Shown here: positions 52,799 through 62,292 of the stretch, one piece after another | How the letters are laid out: every line of letters begins with the position of its first letter | How positions within the stretch are numbered: position 1 is the stretch's first letter | Origin: Paraflavisolibacter caeni | Lineage (GTDB): Bacteria; Bacteroidota; Bacteroidia; Chitinophagales; Chitinophagaceae | Assembly: GCF_025628885.1 (NCBI RefSeq) | Contig: NZ_JAOTIF010000018.1 | Span: forward strand, 84,903-148,902 | Length of the DNA: 64,000 nucleotides | Reading direction: 5' to 3' | Notes under the pieces: generated by a model | Databases searched by the model: none | Told to the model about the DNA's origin: nothing | Seen by the model: only the letters and a program-made list of their open reading frames with translations | Translations under genes and position numbers: made by a program

Positions 52799-54129
52799 TA
52801 ATTACCGTCCGGCTTTTTATCACCAGTGAATGCACTCATTGGCAAGTTCCAGTTCTCTACGGGATCCGGACTTGCCGGATTGAAAATAGATGCGTCTTTT
52901 AAATATTTTGCAATAGGAAGATTAGCTTGTTTGATGCCATTCACAATACATTTAGCCAGCTCATAGGCGCCATAAGTACTAAAGTGTGTGTTATCCTTCA
53001 GTTCTTCAGTCTGGCCGGGAAAGGAATTGGCCGGATAATGTACAAAAGCTTTAATAGACTTTACCGGCCCCCAGGCTTCGTACAGGGTTTTACTCATAGC
53101 ATTGAGGTCGATCACTGCTACACCTTCTTCCTTACCCGTTTGGCGCATTGCGTCCGGGTATTCGAGTAATGTATTCACAATAAGTCCTGAAGAATCAAAG
53201 TTCCTGCGATGCATGGACGTTACCAGAACGGGTGTGATGTTGCGTTTTCTTGCTTCGGTTATCCATTCCTTTAAGGTTGCTTTATAGGTAGTGAAGGGAT
53301 CCAAATGGTTACCACCGGGCTTTTGATCATTGTGTGCAAATTCGATGAACAGGTAATCGCCAGGTTTGGCCATACTCCAGATCTTTTCCAAGCGTCTTTC
53401 TCCCTTAAAAGCTTTGAGTGTTTCGCCAGATTCAGCATAGTTGGCAATGGCTATTTTACCGGGCTTGAAAAATGCAGGAATCATCTGTCCCCAAGCTGCC
53501 CAAGGCTCATTGGCCTGATCAACCACGGTAGAATTACCCGCCAGGAAAACAGTAGTTAAGTCTTTTGCCGGGGTAATTTCAACGGCGCAAACTTTAGGTG
53601 CGGTATTGTTGAATTCCAGGGTCAGCTTGTCATCCCAGTGCAGGTAAGTTGCCTCACGAGGTTTGAGATGCACTTTACCATTTGAGCTCCGGATGATGCT
53701 GTCTTTTACATGAACAGTGAATTCCTGGGTGGTAAACTTTCCATTTGTTGTTACTGCTTTTTCCACCATCAGTCTTCTGCACTCTGCCCTGATGGTCGTA
53801 ACAGATGTCCCTTTCTGATCGCCCAGAAGCACTTTTACATTGTAGTTACCTTCGGGAAGTTTGACAGAAAAGTAAAAAGGTTTATCGCTTGTGATATAAT
53901 CGTCTTTCAGGGCATCGTTGCCTGTGTAACTCTTGGAAATAACAGATGATCCATAATCGAAACCATAACCAGTTTGCGGGTTGTAAACAGTTGTCGGTTG
54001 TACCTGTATATATCCTTTCTGCGGTTTACCTGAGCCAAAGTCGAATTTGTAGGATGTTGTTTGTGCGTGTGCGTAGGAAACGAAAGAGGCGACAAAGAGT
54101 AAAGCGTATTTTGCAAAAGAAGTCATCAT
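52798..54129 (-). CDS. two-domain rhamnogalacturonan acetylesterase (CE12)
   Basis: 443 residues with a signal peptide (ending AHAQ). Residues 25-185 form a galactose-binding or malectin-like domain (YKFDFGSGKPQKGY), residues 190-420 the SGNH esterase: Ser200 in FLAGNSTV, Asn of EFAHNDQ, and Asp379/His382 in LKDNTHFSTYGA. It is a paralogue of the one-domain CE12 at 21.2 kb. The two may act on different acetyl positions or chain lengths. It is next to GH51 (61 bases upstream) and coupled to GH39 downstream. Confidence 0.92.
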   Translation of the reverse strand: MMTSFAKYALLFVASFVSYAHAQTTSYKFDFGSGKPQKGYIQVQPTTVYNPQTGYGFDYGSSVISKSYTGNDALKDDYITSDKPFYFSVKLPEGNYNVKVLLGDQKGTSVTTIRAECRRLMVEKAVTTNGKFTTQEFTVHVKDSIIRSSNGKVHLKPREATYLHWDDKLTLEFNNTAPKVCAVEITPAKDLTTVFLAGNSTVVDQANEPWAAWGQMIPAFFKPGKIAIANYAESGETLKAFKGERRLEKIWSMAKPGDYLFIEFAHNDQKPGGNHLDPFTTYKATLKEWITEARKRNITPVLVTSMHRRNFDSSGLIVNTLLEYPDAMRQTGKEEGVAVIDLNAMSKTLYEAWGPVKSIKAFVHYPANSFPGQTEELKDNTHFSTYGAYELAKCIVNGIKQANLPIAKYLKDASIFNPASPDPVENWNLPMSAFTGDKKPDGN

Positions 54130-54190
54130 AGTTCGTACTAGTTATTTTAATGCAGTATCTGCGTGCTATTTATTTAAGTTATTTATCATT

Positions 54191-56164
54191 TTATCTGATA
54201 CTTACTTTTATTACATTCAATGACATTGGTGGTAAGGAAACATTGATGTTGTTTCCTTTAATGCCCATCGTTTTTTGAACAGGATAAATATTCTTCTGCT
54301 GGTCTAATGTGTTATATGCATAAGCATCAGGCGAAGTAAGCACTTCAATGGTCGCTCTATTCTTATTGAGTTTCACACCAGCAAGACTGATCTCGTAAGA
54401 GGTGGGAGCGGTTGCCGCATTTACCAGTTTGATGATCACTTCACCGGATGTTTTATCCAATACAGCACTTGCATAGATACTGTCTTTTCCTGCTAACACT
54501 TTACCATCCTGCAGTACCTGAATCACGTGGGTTCCTTTATTATTCGCAAACAGTTTTTGTACGTAATAATTTGGCGTTCCTACTGTGCGGAGGTTATCAA
54601 ACCAAATCAGGTCGGGGCGCCATTGCCATGCCTCCACATGCGCAAACAGAGGGGCATAAGAAGCCATTTTGACTACATCTGCATTGCGTTCCAGACCGGT
54701 CATAAAAGCAGCTTCTGCCAAAGCGCTGAACCAGGTATTTTTTGATTCAGTGACTGTATCATCTTTGCCGTGGGCAGCATATTCACCGGCAAAGACCTTG
54801 GGACCTTTGCGATCATAATTGTCGTAGCGCGTAGCATTTTTAAAGAACCATTCGGGACTTTGGTAATAATGTTCGTCAATTAGTCCAGCCTTTGATCCTT
54901 TGAATTCCTTCCATGCATAATCGAAACGGGGTCCATTCGGTGAGGGTCCAGCGGAGCCTACCAATACGATCTCAGGATGCTTTTGCTGCAAATTTTTTTC
55001 AAATTCTTTGTAACGTTCAATGTATTGTTCATCCCACTGTTCATTGCCAATACCCAGGTATTTCAGGTTAAAAGGTGCGGGGTGGCCCATATCGGCGCGC
55101 ACCTTTCCCCATTTTGTCGTGACAGCACCATTGGCAAACTCTATCAAATCCAAAGCATCCTGAACATATGGATCCAGTTGATCCATTTGTGCCACCTCTC
55201 CAGTGTTGTACTGGCAAGCCATACCGCAATTCAGAATAGGCAGGGGCTCAGCACCAATATCTTCTGCCAATTGGAAATACTCATAAAAGCCTATCCCAAA
55301 GGACTGGAAGTAATCAGGTGCATTCCTGGGTGCTCTAAACTCCACGTTCCAGCGGTTCATGATCGACATACGGTCCTCAATAGGTCCCACTGTTGTCTTC
55401 CACTGGTAACGATTTTGCAATTCACGACCTTCTACAATGCAGCCTCCGGGGAAGCGGATGAATCCAGGCTTCAGGTCGGCCAGCATTTGCACCAAATCGG
55501 CACGAAGACCGTTAGGTCTGTTCTTCCAGGTTTCTTGAGGGAACAAAGAAATCATGTCCACATCAATGAAACCATTGCCTTCAAACAGGACATTGAGCCT
55601 GCCTTTGACGGCTGTATCTGTTGTGGTGAAGGAAGCTGTTTGCTTTGTCCATTCACCAGAAAAGTTAGAAAGGGAAGTTGATCCGATCTTTTTGCCGGTT
55701 GCGTTCACAAGTTCAATCATCACATTTATGTTGCCGTCGCCCTTTTTCGCCAAAATAGAAAAGTTGTATTGCTTTCCTTTTTGAATGCCCATACCGCGGA
55801 AGCCTTCATTCGACAAGCCGTATTGGGCACTATCGACAGTGATGCGGGCAAAGCGGGGATTTGCAGGTTTTTCATTTCCGCGGTTGATGATGAGGGTTTT
55901 TCCTTTACCATTTTGTTTGAGTTCCTTCCAACCCATCATAGGGTTCAAGAATTCAAACGAGCGATTTTTCACCAGTTCGGCATAGAGGCCGCCATCAGCA
56001 CCAAAGTTGATGTCTTCAAAGAAAACGCCCCACATTGTAGGAGCAACAGGAGCAACCGGTTTATTTGCAAGTACCGTCAATTTCTTTTGTGCGAGTGCAG
56101 CAAAGTGCATGATCAAACATAATACGAATAAAGAGGTACATATTTTTGAATTCCTATTTTTCAT
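54191..56164 (-). CDS. alpha-L-arabinofuranosidase, GH51
   Basis: 657 residues with a signal peptide (ending ALAQK). The catalytic domain has acid/base Glu375 (LGIGNEQWDE) and nucleophile Glu461 (VFAGEYAAH). Residues about 100-205 form a CBM4_9-like insert (FARITVDSAQYGLSNEG). The N-terminus VFFEDINFGADGGLYAELVKNRSFEF and the C-terminal beta-sandwich (570-657) are typical of GH51. The role is removal of arabinose from arabinan and arabinogalactan side chains. It is the second gene of the ten-gene unit. Confidence 0.95.
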   Translation of the reverse strand: MKNRNSKICTSLFVLCLIMHFAALAQKKLTVLANKPVAPVAPTMWGVFFEDINFGADGGLYAELVKNRSFEFLNPMMGWKELKQNGKGKTLIINRGNEKPANPRFARITVDSAQYGLSNEGFRGMGIQKGKQYNFSILAKKGDGNINVMIELVNATGKKIGSTSLSNFSGEWTKQTASFTTTDTAVKGRLNVLFEGNGFIDVDMISLFPQETWKNRPNGLRADLVQMLADLKPGFIRFPGGCIVEGRELQNRYQWKTTVGPIEDRMSIMNRWNVEFRAPRNAPDYFQSFGIGFYEYFQLAEDIGAEPLPILNCGMACQYNTGEVAQMDQLDPYVQDALDLIEFANGAVTTKWGKVRADMGHPAPFNLKYLGIGNEQWDEQYIERYKEFEKNLQQKHPEIVLVGSAGPSPNGPRFDYAWKEFKGSKAGLIDEHYYQSPEWFFKNATRYDNYDRKGPKVFAGEYAAHGKDDTVTESKNTWFSALAEAAFMTGLERNADVVKMASYAPLFAHVEAWQWRPDLIWFDNLRTVGTPNYYVQKLFANNKGTHVIQVLQDGKVLAGKDSIYASAVLDKTSGEVIIKLVNAATAPTSYEISLAGVKLNKNRATIEVLTSPDAYAYNTLDQQKNIYPVQKTMGIKGNNINVSLPPMSLNVIKVSIR

Positions 56165-56274
56165 TTCTTTTATGGTTACTCCTGCGCGATGAATTCCTCT
56201 ATTAAACTCACATGAAGAGGAAAGAGCTTTGCTTGTTTAAAGTTTGAAAAGGGTTATTGGTTGTTCATAGTTGT

Positions 56275-57621
56275 TTATTTCTTTAACTGTACAGAACTAT
56301 CATTGATGTCGAATGTGTAGTTCTTCAACATGTTAATGACCTCTGCACCTGCCAGTATTACGGGACCATAGCCATGCGCTGCAAAAACATTTACAGGACG
56401 GTAGTAGTAGAAGGCAGGGTCAAAGCCCATACCTGTTCCTACACAAGTGTTCTCAACCTGGCCTGCTTTGTTTACCTGGGTAGCCACTGCATTCCAACCC
56501 AACAAGCACATAGGCGAATAAGCCATCTTGTCAATCCAACCTTTGTTGATGGCACGTGCAATGCAATAGACGTAAATAGCCGTAGCTGATGTTTCCAGGT
56601 AAGAATCATCCCTGTCCAATAGCTGATGCCAGAAGCCTTTGCTGCTTTGATACTGGGCCAGTCCTTTTACATGAGCCTTGAATTGCTCCAGTACGGCTTT
56701 CCTTCCTTCATGTGTTTCGGGCAGCACATCCAGCAACTCTGTCATTGCCATTAAAGCCCAACCATTGGCACGGCCCCAACGGAATTCGGGATGCACTTCC
56801 ATATCCTGCACCCAGCCATGCATGTAGAGACCTTTCCCTGGATTAAACATACGCTTTGAAAACTGCAGGATCTGTTTTACGGCGTCATCATAATATTTTT
56901 TATCCCCGGTCAACTTGCCCATTTGGGCCAAGGCGGGGACGCTCATGTACAGGTCATCGAGCCAAAGGGTATTTTTCTGAGGCCTGTTACGCGCCAGTGT
57001 ACCATCGGGCAAGCGGAACTCTTTGTTTGAAACATAATCCATGTAACTATCCACCAGTGGGCGAATGCTGGCCTTTCCACCGGCGCGCAAGGTTTTAATC
57101 ATGGCCGCGCAAACAGCACCGACGTCATCCAATGCATGCGGAGCGACTGGTTGGCGTAATGGATTAGCTGGATTTGGATTTTTTTGATATAAGGTGCGGA
57201 ATGCAGGGACTGCATCTGCAATAAAGTTTACACGCTCTTTGGTATAATCAGCAAAACGGTTATCTCCAGTAGCTTCAGTAGCCAGTAACATGCCTGAATA
57301 GGTAACACCCCACTCATAGCTGGTAAGGCGGAAGTCGCCCTGCTTGAAAGCGATGTTGGTATCAGGGGCAGAAACATTCTTCACTTCAGCACCTGTACGA
57401 CGATCGACAAATTTTGCCGGAGTAGTAGAATCCAGATAATGGTGTATTCGAATCAGCACTTCCTTCACGGCCTCAACAGATGGCGCGCCATAAGGAACCG
57501 GATAATCCGGTTTTAAAAGATGTAATGGTGTGGTAGCATCGTTGCCTTTTGCAGTTACATACTGTGCATGGACAGCACCTGCACCTGAAAGCAATAGAAA
57601 AGAGAAGATGTATTTTTTCAT
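56275..57621 (-). CDS. unsaturated rhamnogalacturonyl hydrolase, GH105
   Basis: About 448 residues from MKKYIFSFLL; the 31-codon extension to 57714 encodes another signal-like stretch but is less likely. The signal peptide ends VHAQ. It is an (alpha/alpha)6 barrel that removes the 4,5-unsaturated galacturonyl residue left by PL11. The WLDDLYMSVP motif with the catalytic Asp at about 222, MHGWVQD and RWGRANGWALMAM are family signatures. It opens the ten-gene series; a 468-base gap lies in front of it, so the operon promoter should be there. Confidence 0.93.
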   Translation of the reverse strand: MKKYIFSFLLLSGAGAVHAQYVTAKGNDATTPLHLLKPDYPVPYGAPSVEAVKEVLIRIHHYLDSTTPAKFVDRRTGAEVKNVSAPDTNIAFKQGDFRLTSYEWGVTYSGMLLATEATGDNRFADYTKERVNFIADAVPAFRTLYQKNPNPANPLRQPVAPHALDDVGAVCAAMIKTLRAGGKASIRPLVDSYMDYVSNKEFRLPDGTLARNRPQKNTLWLDDLYMSVPALAQMGKLTGDKKYYDDAVKQILQFSKRMFNPGKGLYMHGWVQDMEVHPEFRWGRANGWALMAMTELLDVLPETHEGRKAVLEQFKAHVKGLAQYQSSKGFWHQLLDRDDSYLETSATAIYVYCIARAINKGWIDKMAYSPMCLLGWNAVATQVNKAGQVENTCVGTGMGFDPAFYYYRPVNVFAAHGYGPVILAGAEVINMLKNYTFDINDSSVQLKK

Positions 57622-58089
57622 TGTACCGCGTCTTTTAATGTTTAGATGTAAAGAATAAACTTTCCCACCGAAGAGCACCAAAAGCGAGAACAGAAAATAA
57701 CGTTTCCATGACAAGCTTTTTCATATGGGAAATAAAATTTGAGATAAGAAATTTAATATTACTCAGCCAGCACCTCATTGCAATATCTGCTTTTTCAAAT
57801 GACTGGCAATTTTTGAAAAATGCCGTTAAAGCTATTGTTTTATGAAGGGTAATCTATCCTGCGCTATCCTGTTTTATATCCAATCGTTATCATCACCTGA
57901 ATTCAGGAAGATTGAGATTAAATCATTTATTAATAGGTTCCTTGATATCGATTATCATTGCGGTAGTCGATTGTTTTTTAAAGGTATTAGCCATGCGGTC
58001 CAAGCCGGGCGTTTGCAAGCCTTGAATTTTCCCTGTAAAGCCCATGAACACCAGGACCAGTAACCAGACATTAACCATTGAACTTTAAT
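57622..58089. other. intergenic, upstream of the ten-gene pectin series
   Basis: 468 bases, A+T-rich, without a convincing gene. A 73-codon frame on the plus strand (57842-58063) has no protein-like features. No good TAnnTTTG element could be found on the minus strand, and no 11-bp array or hairpin is present. The promoter of the series should lie here but was not located. Confidence 0.5.
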
Positions 58090-60378
58090 TTATTTTGTCC
58101 AGTTTACTTTTGCAGATTTCACATCCCGGGAGTTGCCACCTATCATAATTTCGAATTCACCGGGCTCCCAGTCATATTTTAGCTCGTAGTTGTAAAATTT
58201 CAGGTCGTTGGGGGTAATGTTGAAGGTGACCGTTTTTGTTTCACCAGCCTTCAGGTCAACTTTCTGAAATCCTTTTAGTTCCTTCACAGGTCGTGTGATG
58301 CTGCCCACTATGTCGCGGATGTATAATTGCACGACTTCTTTTCCATCCCTGTTTCCTGAGTTGGTTACAGAAATGGAGGCCTTTAAAGTCTGGGCACCTT
58401 TCAGTGTTGAGCTGCTTAGTTTCAGATCGCCATAGGTAAAGGTGGTATAGCTTAAACCATACCCAAAAGGATAGAGCGGCTCATTAGATACATCCAGGTA
58501 ATTGGAGCGGAACTTCTGGAACCATTTGCCTTGAGGCAGCGGCCGGCCGGTGTTTTTATAAGCATAGTAAATAGGAACCTGTCCCAGATTCTGCGGAAAA
58601 GTTGTACTGAGTTTACCAGAAGGATTAACATCGCCGAACAAAACATCAGCAATGGCGTAACCAGCTTCGCCTCCAGCAAACCAAACATTCAGAATAGCCG
58701 GAATGTTTTCACTTTCCCATTTCAGGGCGAGGGGTCTACCGGTAAACAGAACCAGGACTACAGGCTTGCCTGTTTTCATTAAGGCATTCAGCAATTCCTG
58801 TTGATTTTGGGGCAGGTTGATATCGGACCGGCTGGAGCTTTCGCCACTCATTTCAGCAGATTCACCCATGGCAGCAACAATTACATCGGCACCACTCGCT
58901 ACACGAACCGCTTCAGCTATCATTTCAGATTCGGGGCGAGGATCTCTTTGGGTAGATTTGCCAAATACTCCTATTCTTGCATCGAGCATTGTATCTGTGA
59001 CTATATTAGCACCCCTGGCAGTCACAATATTTACCTGGCTGCCCACCACGCTCTTTATTCCATCCATGAGCGATATAGCCTTGGAAAAGTCGGCGGCTAC
59101 GCTCCAGGTACCAGGCATGTTTTCTTTGTTGTTGGCCAAGGGGCCAATGAGCGCAATAGTTCCTTTTTTCTGCAGCGGCAATACATTGTTCTGGTTTTTC
59201 AATAAAACAAATGTTTGAGCGGCAATCTGGCGAGCCTCCCTGCGGAAGGCATCGGTATATACTTCTGTTTTTGCCCTTTGGGGATCACAATAGAGGTATG
59301 GATCCTTAAACAGGCCCAATTTGTATTTGGCTTCCAGAATGCGGCGGCAAGCAGCATCTATTTGGGCTTGTGTAACTTTTCCTTGTTGCAAAGACTTTTT
59401 GATGGTGGTCAGGAACCCCTCTCCTACCATATCCATGTCTATACCTGCTTTTAGTGCCAGAGCAGACACTGTTTGCAGGTCACCCAGACCGTGGTCGATC
59501 ATTTCGTTAATCGCAGTGTAGTCGGTTACCACAAATCCCTTGAAGCCCCATTGTTTGCGCAATACGTCGGTCATCAGCCATTTGTTGGCGCTGGCAGGAA
59601 TGCCATCTATTTCATTGAAAGAAGACATCACACTTCCTACACCGGCATCTATGGCTGCTTTATAAGGAGGAAAGTATTCATTATACATCCGAACATGACT
59701 CATGTCGGTAGTATTGTAATCACGGCCAGCTTCGACGGCCCCGTAGAGAGCAAAGTGTTTGACGCAAGCCATAACGGTGTTGTTTTTGGAGAGGTCATCG
59801 CCCTGATAACCTTTTACCATTGCTTTGGCTATTTGGGAGCCCAGGTAAGGATCCTCACCATTGCTTTCGGCTATACGGCCCCAGCGCGGATCGCGGGCAA
59901 TGTCGACCATAGGTGAGTAGGACCAGCAGATGCCATCTGCACTGGATTCAATGGCGGCAATGCGGGCAGTGCGCTCGATCAGCTGCATATCCCAGCTACA
60001 GGAAAGACCCAAAGGGATGGGGAAGACTGTTTGATACCCATGGATCACATCCATACCGAAGATCAGAGGAATCTTTAAGCGGCTGTTTTCCATAGCAACT
60101 TTCTGAACGTCCCTTATCTTTTCCACTCCTTTGATATTGAACAGGCCACCTACCTGACCATCTTTTATCTTTTGGGCAATGTTTGAGCTTGAGGCCTGCC
60201 CTGTGGTAATATCCCCGGCACCAGGTAAATTCAATTGGCCGATCTTTTCATCCAGTGTCATCTTAGCCATCAGGCTGCTGACGAAACGATTCATTTGGGC
60301 ATCCTGGGTATTTTGGGCGACTGCATTTAATGAAGCGGCAGCAATCATTGTAATAAGCAGGGTTCTTGAAAGTTTCAT
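58090..60378 (-). CDS. bglX: beta-glucosidase-type GH3 (BglX group), exported
   Basis: 762 residues with a signal peptide (1-21, ending AVAQ). The order is TIM barrel (30-360), alpha/beta sandwich (370-600), and Fn3-like C-terminal domain (650-762; KASISVTNSGNRDGKEVVQLYI). The nucleophile Asp286 is in FVVTDYTAINE; CVKHFALYGAVEAGRDYN and DPRWGRIAESNGEDPYLGS are GH3 markers. It releases beta-linked glucose or a related sugar. In this group a GH3 beside GH144 is known to finish beta-1,2-glucan breakdown; that pairing is seen here two genes upstream, so beta-1,2-oligoglucans are the best substrate guess. Confidence 0.92.
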   Translation of the reverse strand: MKLSRTLLITMIAAASLNAVAQNTQDAQMNRFVSSLMAKMTLDEKIGQLNLPGAGDITTGQASSSNIAQKIKDGQVGGLFNIKGVEKIRDVQKVAMENSRLKIPLIFGMDVIHGYQTVFPIPLGLSCSWDMQLIERTARIAAIESSADGICWSYSPMVDIARDPRWGRIAESNGEDPYLGSQIAKAMVKGYQGDDLSKNNTVMACVKHFALYGAVEAGRDYNTTDMSHVRMYNEYFPPYKAAIDAGVGSVMSSFNEIDGIPASANKWLMTDVLRKQWGFKGFVVTDYTAINEMIDHGLGDLQTVSALALKAGIDMDMVGEGFLTTIKKSLQQGKVTQAQIDAACRRILEAKYKLGLFKDPYLYCDPQRAKTEVYTDAFRREARQIAAQTFVLLKNQNNVLPLQKKGTIALIGPLANNKENMPGTWSVAADFSKAISLMDGIKSVVGSQVNIVTARGANIVTDTMLDARIGVFGKSTQRDPRPESEMIAEAVRVASGADVIVAAMGESAEMSGESSSRSDINLPQNQQELLNALMKTGKPVVLVLFTGRPLALKWESENIPAILNVWFAGGEAGYAIADVLFGDVNPSGKLSTTFPQNLGQVPIYYAYKNTGRPLPQGKWFQKFRSNYLDVSNEPLYPFGYGLSYTTFTYGDLKLSSSTLKGAQTLKASISVTNSGNRDGKEVVQLYIRDIVGSITRPVKELKGFQKVDLKAGETKTVTFNITPNDLKFYNYELKYDWEPGEFEIMIGGNSRDVKSAKVNWTK

Positions 60379-60446
60379 ATAGCGACTTTTAAGAGTTTAC
60401 GTATGGTTCATTATGATCTATGTGTTCTTGAAATTACAACGTTCCT

Positions 60447-62210
60447 TCATTCTACTCTCACAGGTTTCGTTCTTGTTGAAATACCATTCTCATTGAAGGC
60501 TTCAATTGAAAAATAATAGGACTGGTCTACGGTCAGGCTTTTCAGGTCTAGGGAGTTATTGTCGTATATCATCCACGAACTGTATAGCTTATCAGGAGCG
60601 ATACCCCAGAGGATATTATAACCTTGCGCGTCGGGAGATTTGTTCCAGCTAATCATGGCATCCCTGCGGTCAGTCTTACGTTGCACCGAAAAGTTCTTTA
60701 CTACAGCCGGCGCTTTGCCTGTACCCATGCCAAAGACACGAAGACCGGAAATGGAGAGGTAAGGTGTTGGAACATGAATATTACGATAGCGTATGTACCT
60801 GACCGTTTGAAGAATACTTAATTCTACGTAATCGTTAGGCGTATCCTTAAAACTGTTTTCGCGGTCTACCAATCTTATCCAGTTCCTGCCGTCTGTAGAA
60901 CCTTCAATTACATATCGATGGTGAAGGCCGGGTATTCTTCCATACATGTCGGACTTGTAATCGTGGTAATTCACCTGTATGGCATGCACTTTAGCCGGCT
61001 TTTGCAGGTCGATCTCTATCCATTGCTTGTCATCATTCTTTTCTGCTATCCAGAATGTCTTTACACTTTCATCCAACATACGTTCGGGTGCATATTCGCC
61101 TAATTGGGAAGATGCTTTTACCGGCTTTTTATAAGAGAGCAGCATCCAGCCGGTGAAGGTGCCTGACTTATCGCCGCTGCCCCCGAAAGGCCATGAGGCG
61201 GTTGCCGGAGCGAAGTGGGGATAGTCGCCAAAATAGGTATCACAATACATCAGGTCGTCCTTGTCGAAATAGGTGGGGAACATACAAAGACGTCTTTCCC
61301 AGCCGACGTTAACAGCAACAGCATTGGATGCGAAATGCCAGTACCTTCCCCCTGGGCCTACTACGGTACTGCCATGCCCGGCACCATTCATAAATCCGCC
61401 CGGTTTATAAGAAATGGGATTATTGGGTGCATAACGGTAAGGGCCAAGCGGAGCATCGGCTATGTATACACCATCACCATAGACGTTGAATTCCGTTCCG
61501 GGAGCGGCATACTGCATATAATACTTGTTGTTGTGTTTGGTGAGCCAAGGACCTTCAATGTATCCACCAAGAACGGTATCGGAGTGGTTCTCCCCAAAGC
61601 GTTCCCAGCCATGTTTTTTACCATCCAAGTTGAACAAGGCGTAGGTTGAGTCTGACGGACGGAATCTTTGTTCTTTATCCAATGTCTTAGCCCTGATGGG
61701 GAAGACATTGGATGATCCCCAAAACATGTATGCCTTTCCATCATCGTCTAAGAACAAGTCGGGGTCCTGGAGGTCGTTTAATATACCAAGCACAGCCTTC
61801 CAGTCTCCTTTTTTCGGATTGTCGGTATAGAGCAGGCTCATGGAGCCGGAGGGATCGCCGGCAACATACAATACAGAATCTTTATAATTAAAAGCTGCAG
61901 GCGCATTGCAGCCCTGGAAATACCATTTTTCAGGATTGATAAAAGTCCAGTTCAACAGGTCGGTGGAATGCCAGTAGCCCAGGGAACGGGTAACGAACAT
62001 ATAATATTCATCCCTGAAGCGAACCACGGCCGGGTCTGCACCAGAGCGATAGGAAATATTATTGTATGCATTGTAGATCATGTAGGTGTAATCCACATTG
62101 AGCGGATTACAATAGGTATTCATTTGGGTTGACTGGGCATGGGTTAGCGACTGAAGGCAACACAGATAAAGCAGACTAACTAATGTTCGCAAGCAATTAA
62201 TGTTTTTCAT
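60447..62210 (-). CDS. GH43 enzyme with F5/8C and Fn3 domains, exported
   Basis: 587 residues with a signal peptide (ending THAQ). Residues 30-335 are a five-bladed propeller with Asp59 (GADPAVV), Asp149 (LQDPDLF) and Glu219 (YIEGPWL). Residues 361-495 are an F5/8 type C / CBM32-like domain (YAPERMLDESVKTFW), and 500-587 a fibronectin type III domain. The added domains suggest binding to intact polysaccharide. The substrate is likely an arabinoside or xyloside, not determined. It is 68 bases upstream of the GH3 gene and 82 bases downstream of the GH144 gene. Confidence 0.9.
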   Translation of the reverse strand: MKNINCLRTLVSLLYLCCLQSLTHAQSTQMNTYCNPLNVDYTYMIYNAYNNISYRSGADPAVVRFRDEYYMFVTRSLGYWHSTDLLNWTFINPEKWYFQGCNAPAAFNYKDSVLYVAGDPSGSMSLLYTDNPKKGDWKAVLGILNDLQDPDLFLDDDGKAYMFWGSSNVFPIRAKTLDKEQRFRPSDSTYALFNLDGKKHGWERFGENHSDTVLGGYIEGPWLTKHNNKYYMQYAAPGTEFNVYGDGVYIADAPLGPYRYAPNNPISYKPGGFMNGAGHGSTVVGPGGRYWHFASNAVAVNVGWERRLCMFPTYFDKDDLMYCDTYFGDYPHFAPATASWPFGGSGDKSGTFTGWMLLSYKKPVKASSQLGEYAPERMLDESVKTFWIAEKNDDKQWIEIDLQKPAKVHAIQVNYHDYKSDMYGRIPGLHHRYVIEGSTDGRNWIRLVDRENSFKDTPNDYVELSILQTVRYIRYRNIHVPTPYLSISGLRVFGMGTGKAPAVVKNFSVQRKTDRRDAMISWNKSPDAQGYNILWGIAPDKLYSSWMIYDNNSLDLKSLTVDQSYYFSIEAFNENGISTRTKPVRVE

Positions 62211-62292
62211 TTTTCAACCTGGATTTTTAGGAATTGATATGACTTACCGTTTTGATTGAAATACACTTTATTACTTATAATTTATTCAATTA

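Noticed and set aside
54977..55681. 234-codon plus-strand frame antisense to GH51
   Set aside because: Same reason: GH51 catalytic motifs are on the minus strand.
57842..58063. 73-codon plus-strand frame before the GH105 gene
   Set aside because: No protein-like features; most likely chance in A+T-rich DNA.
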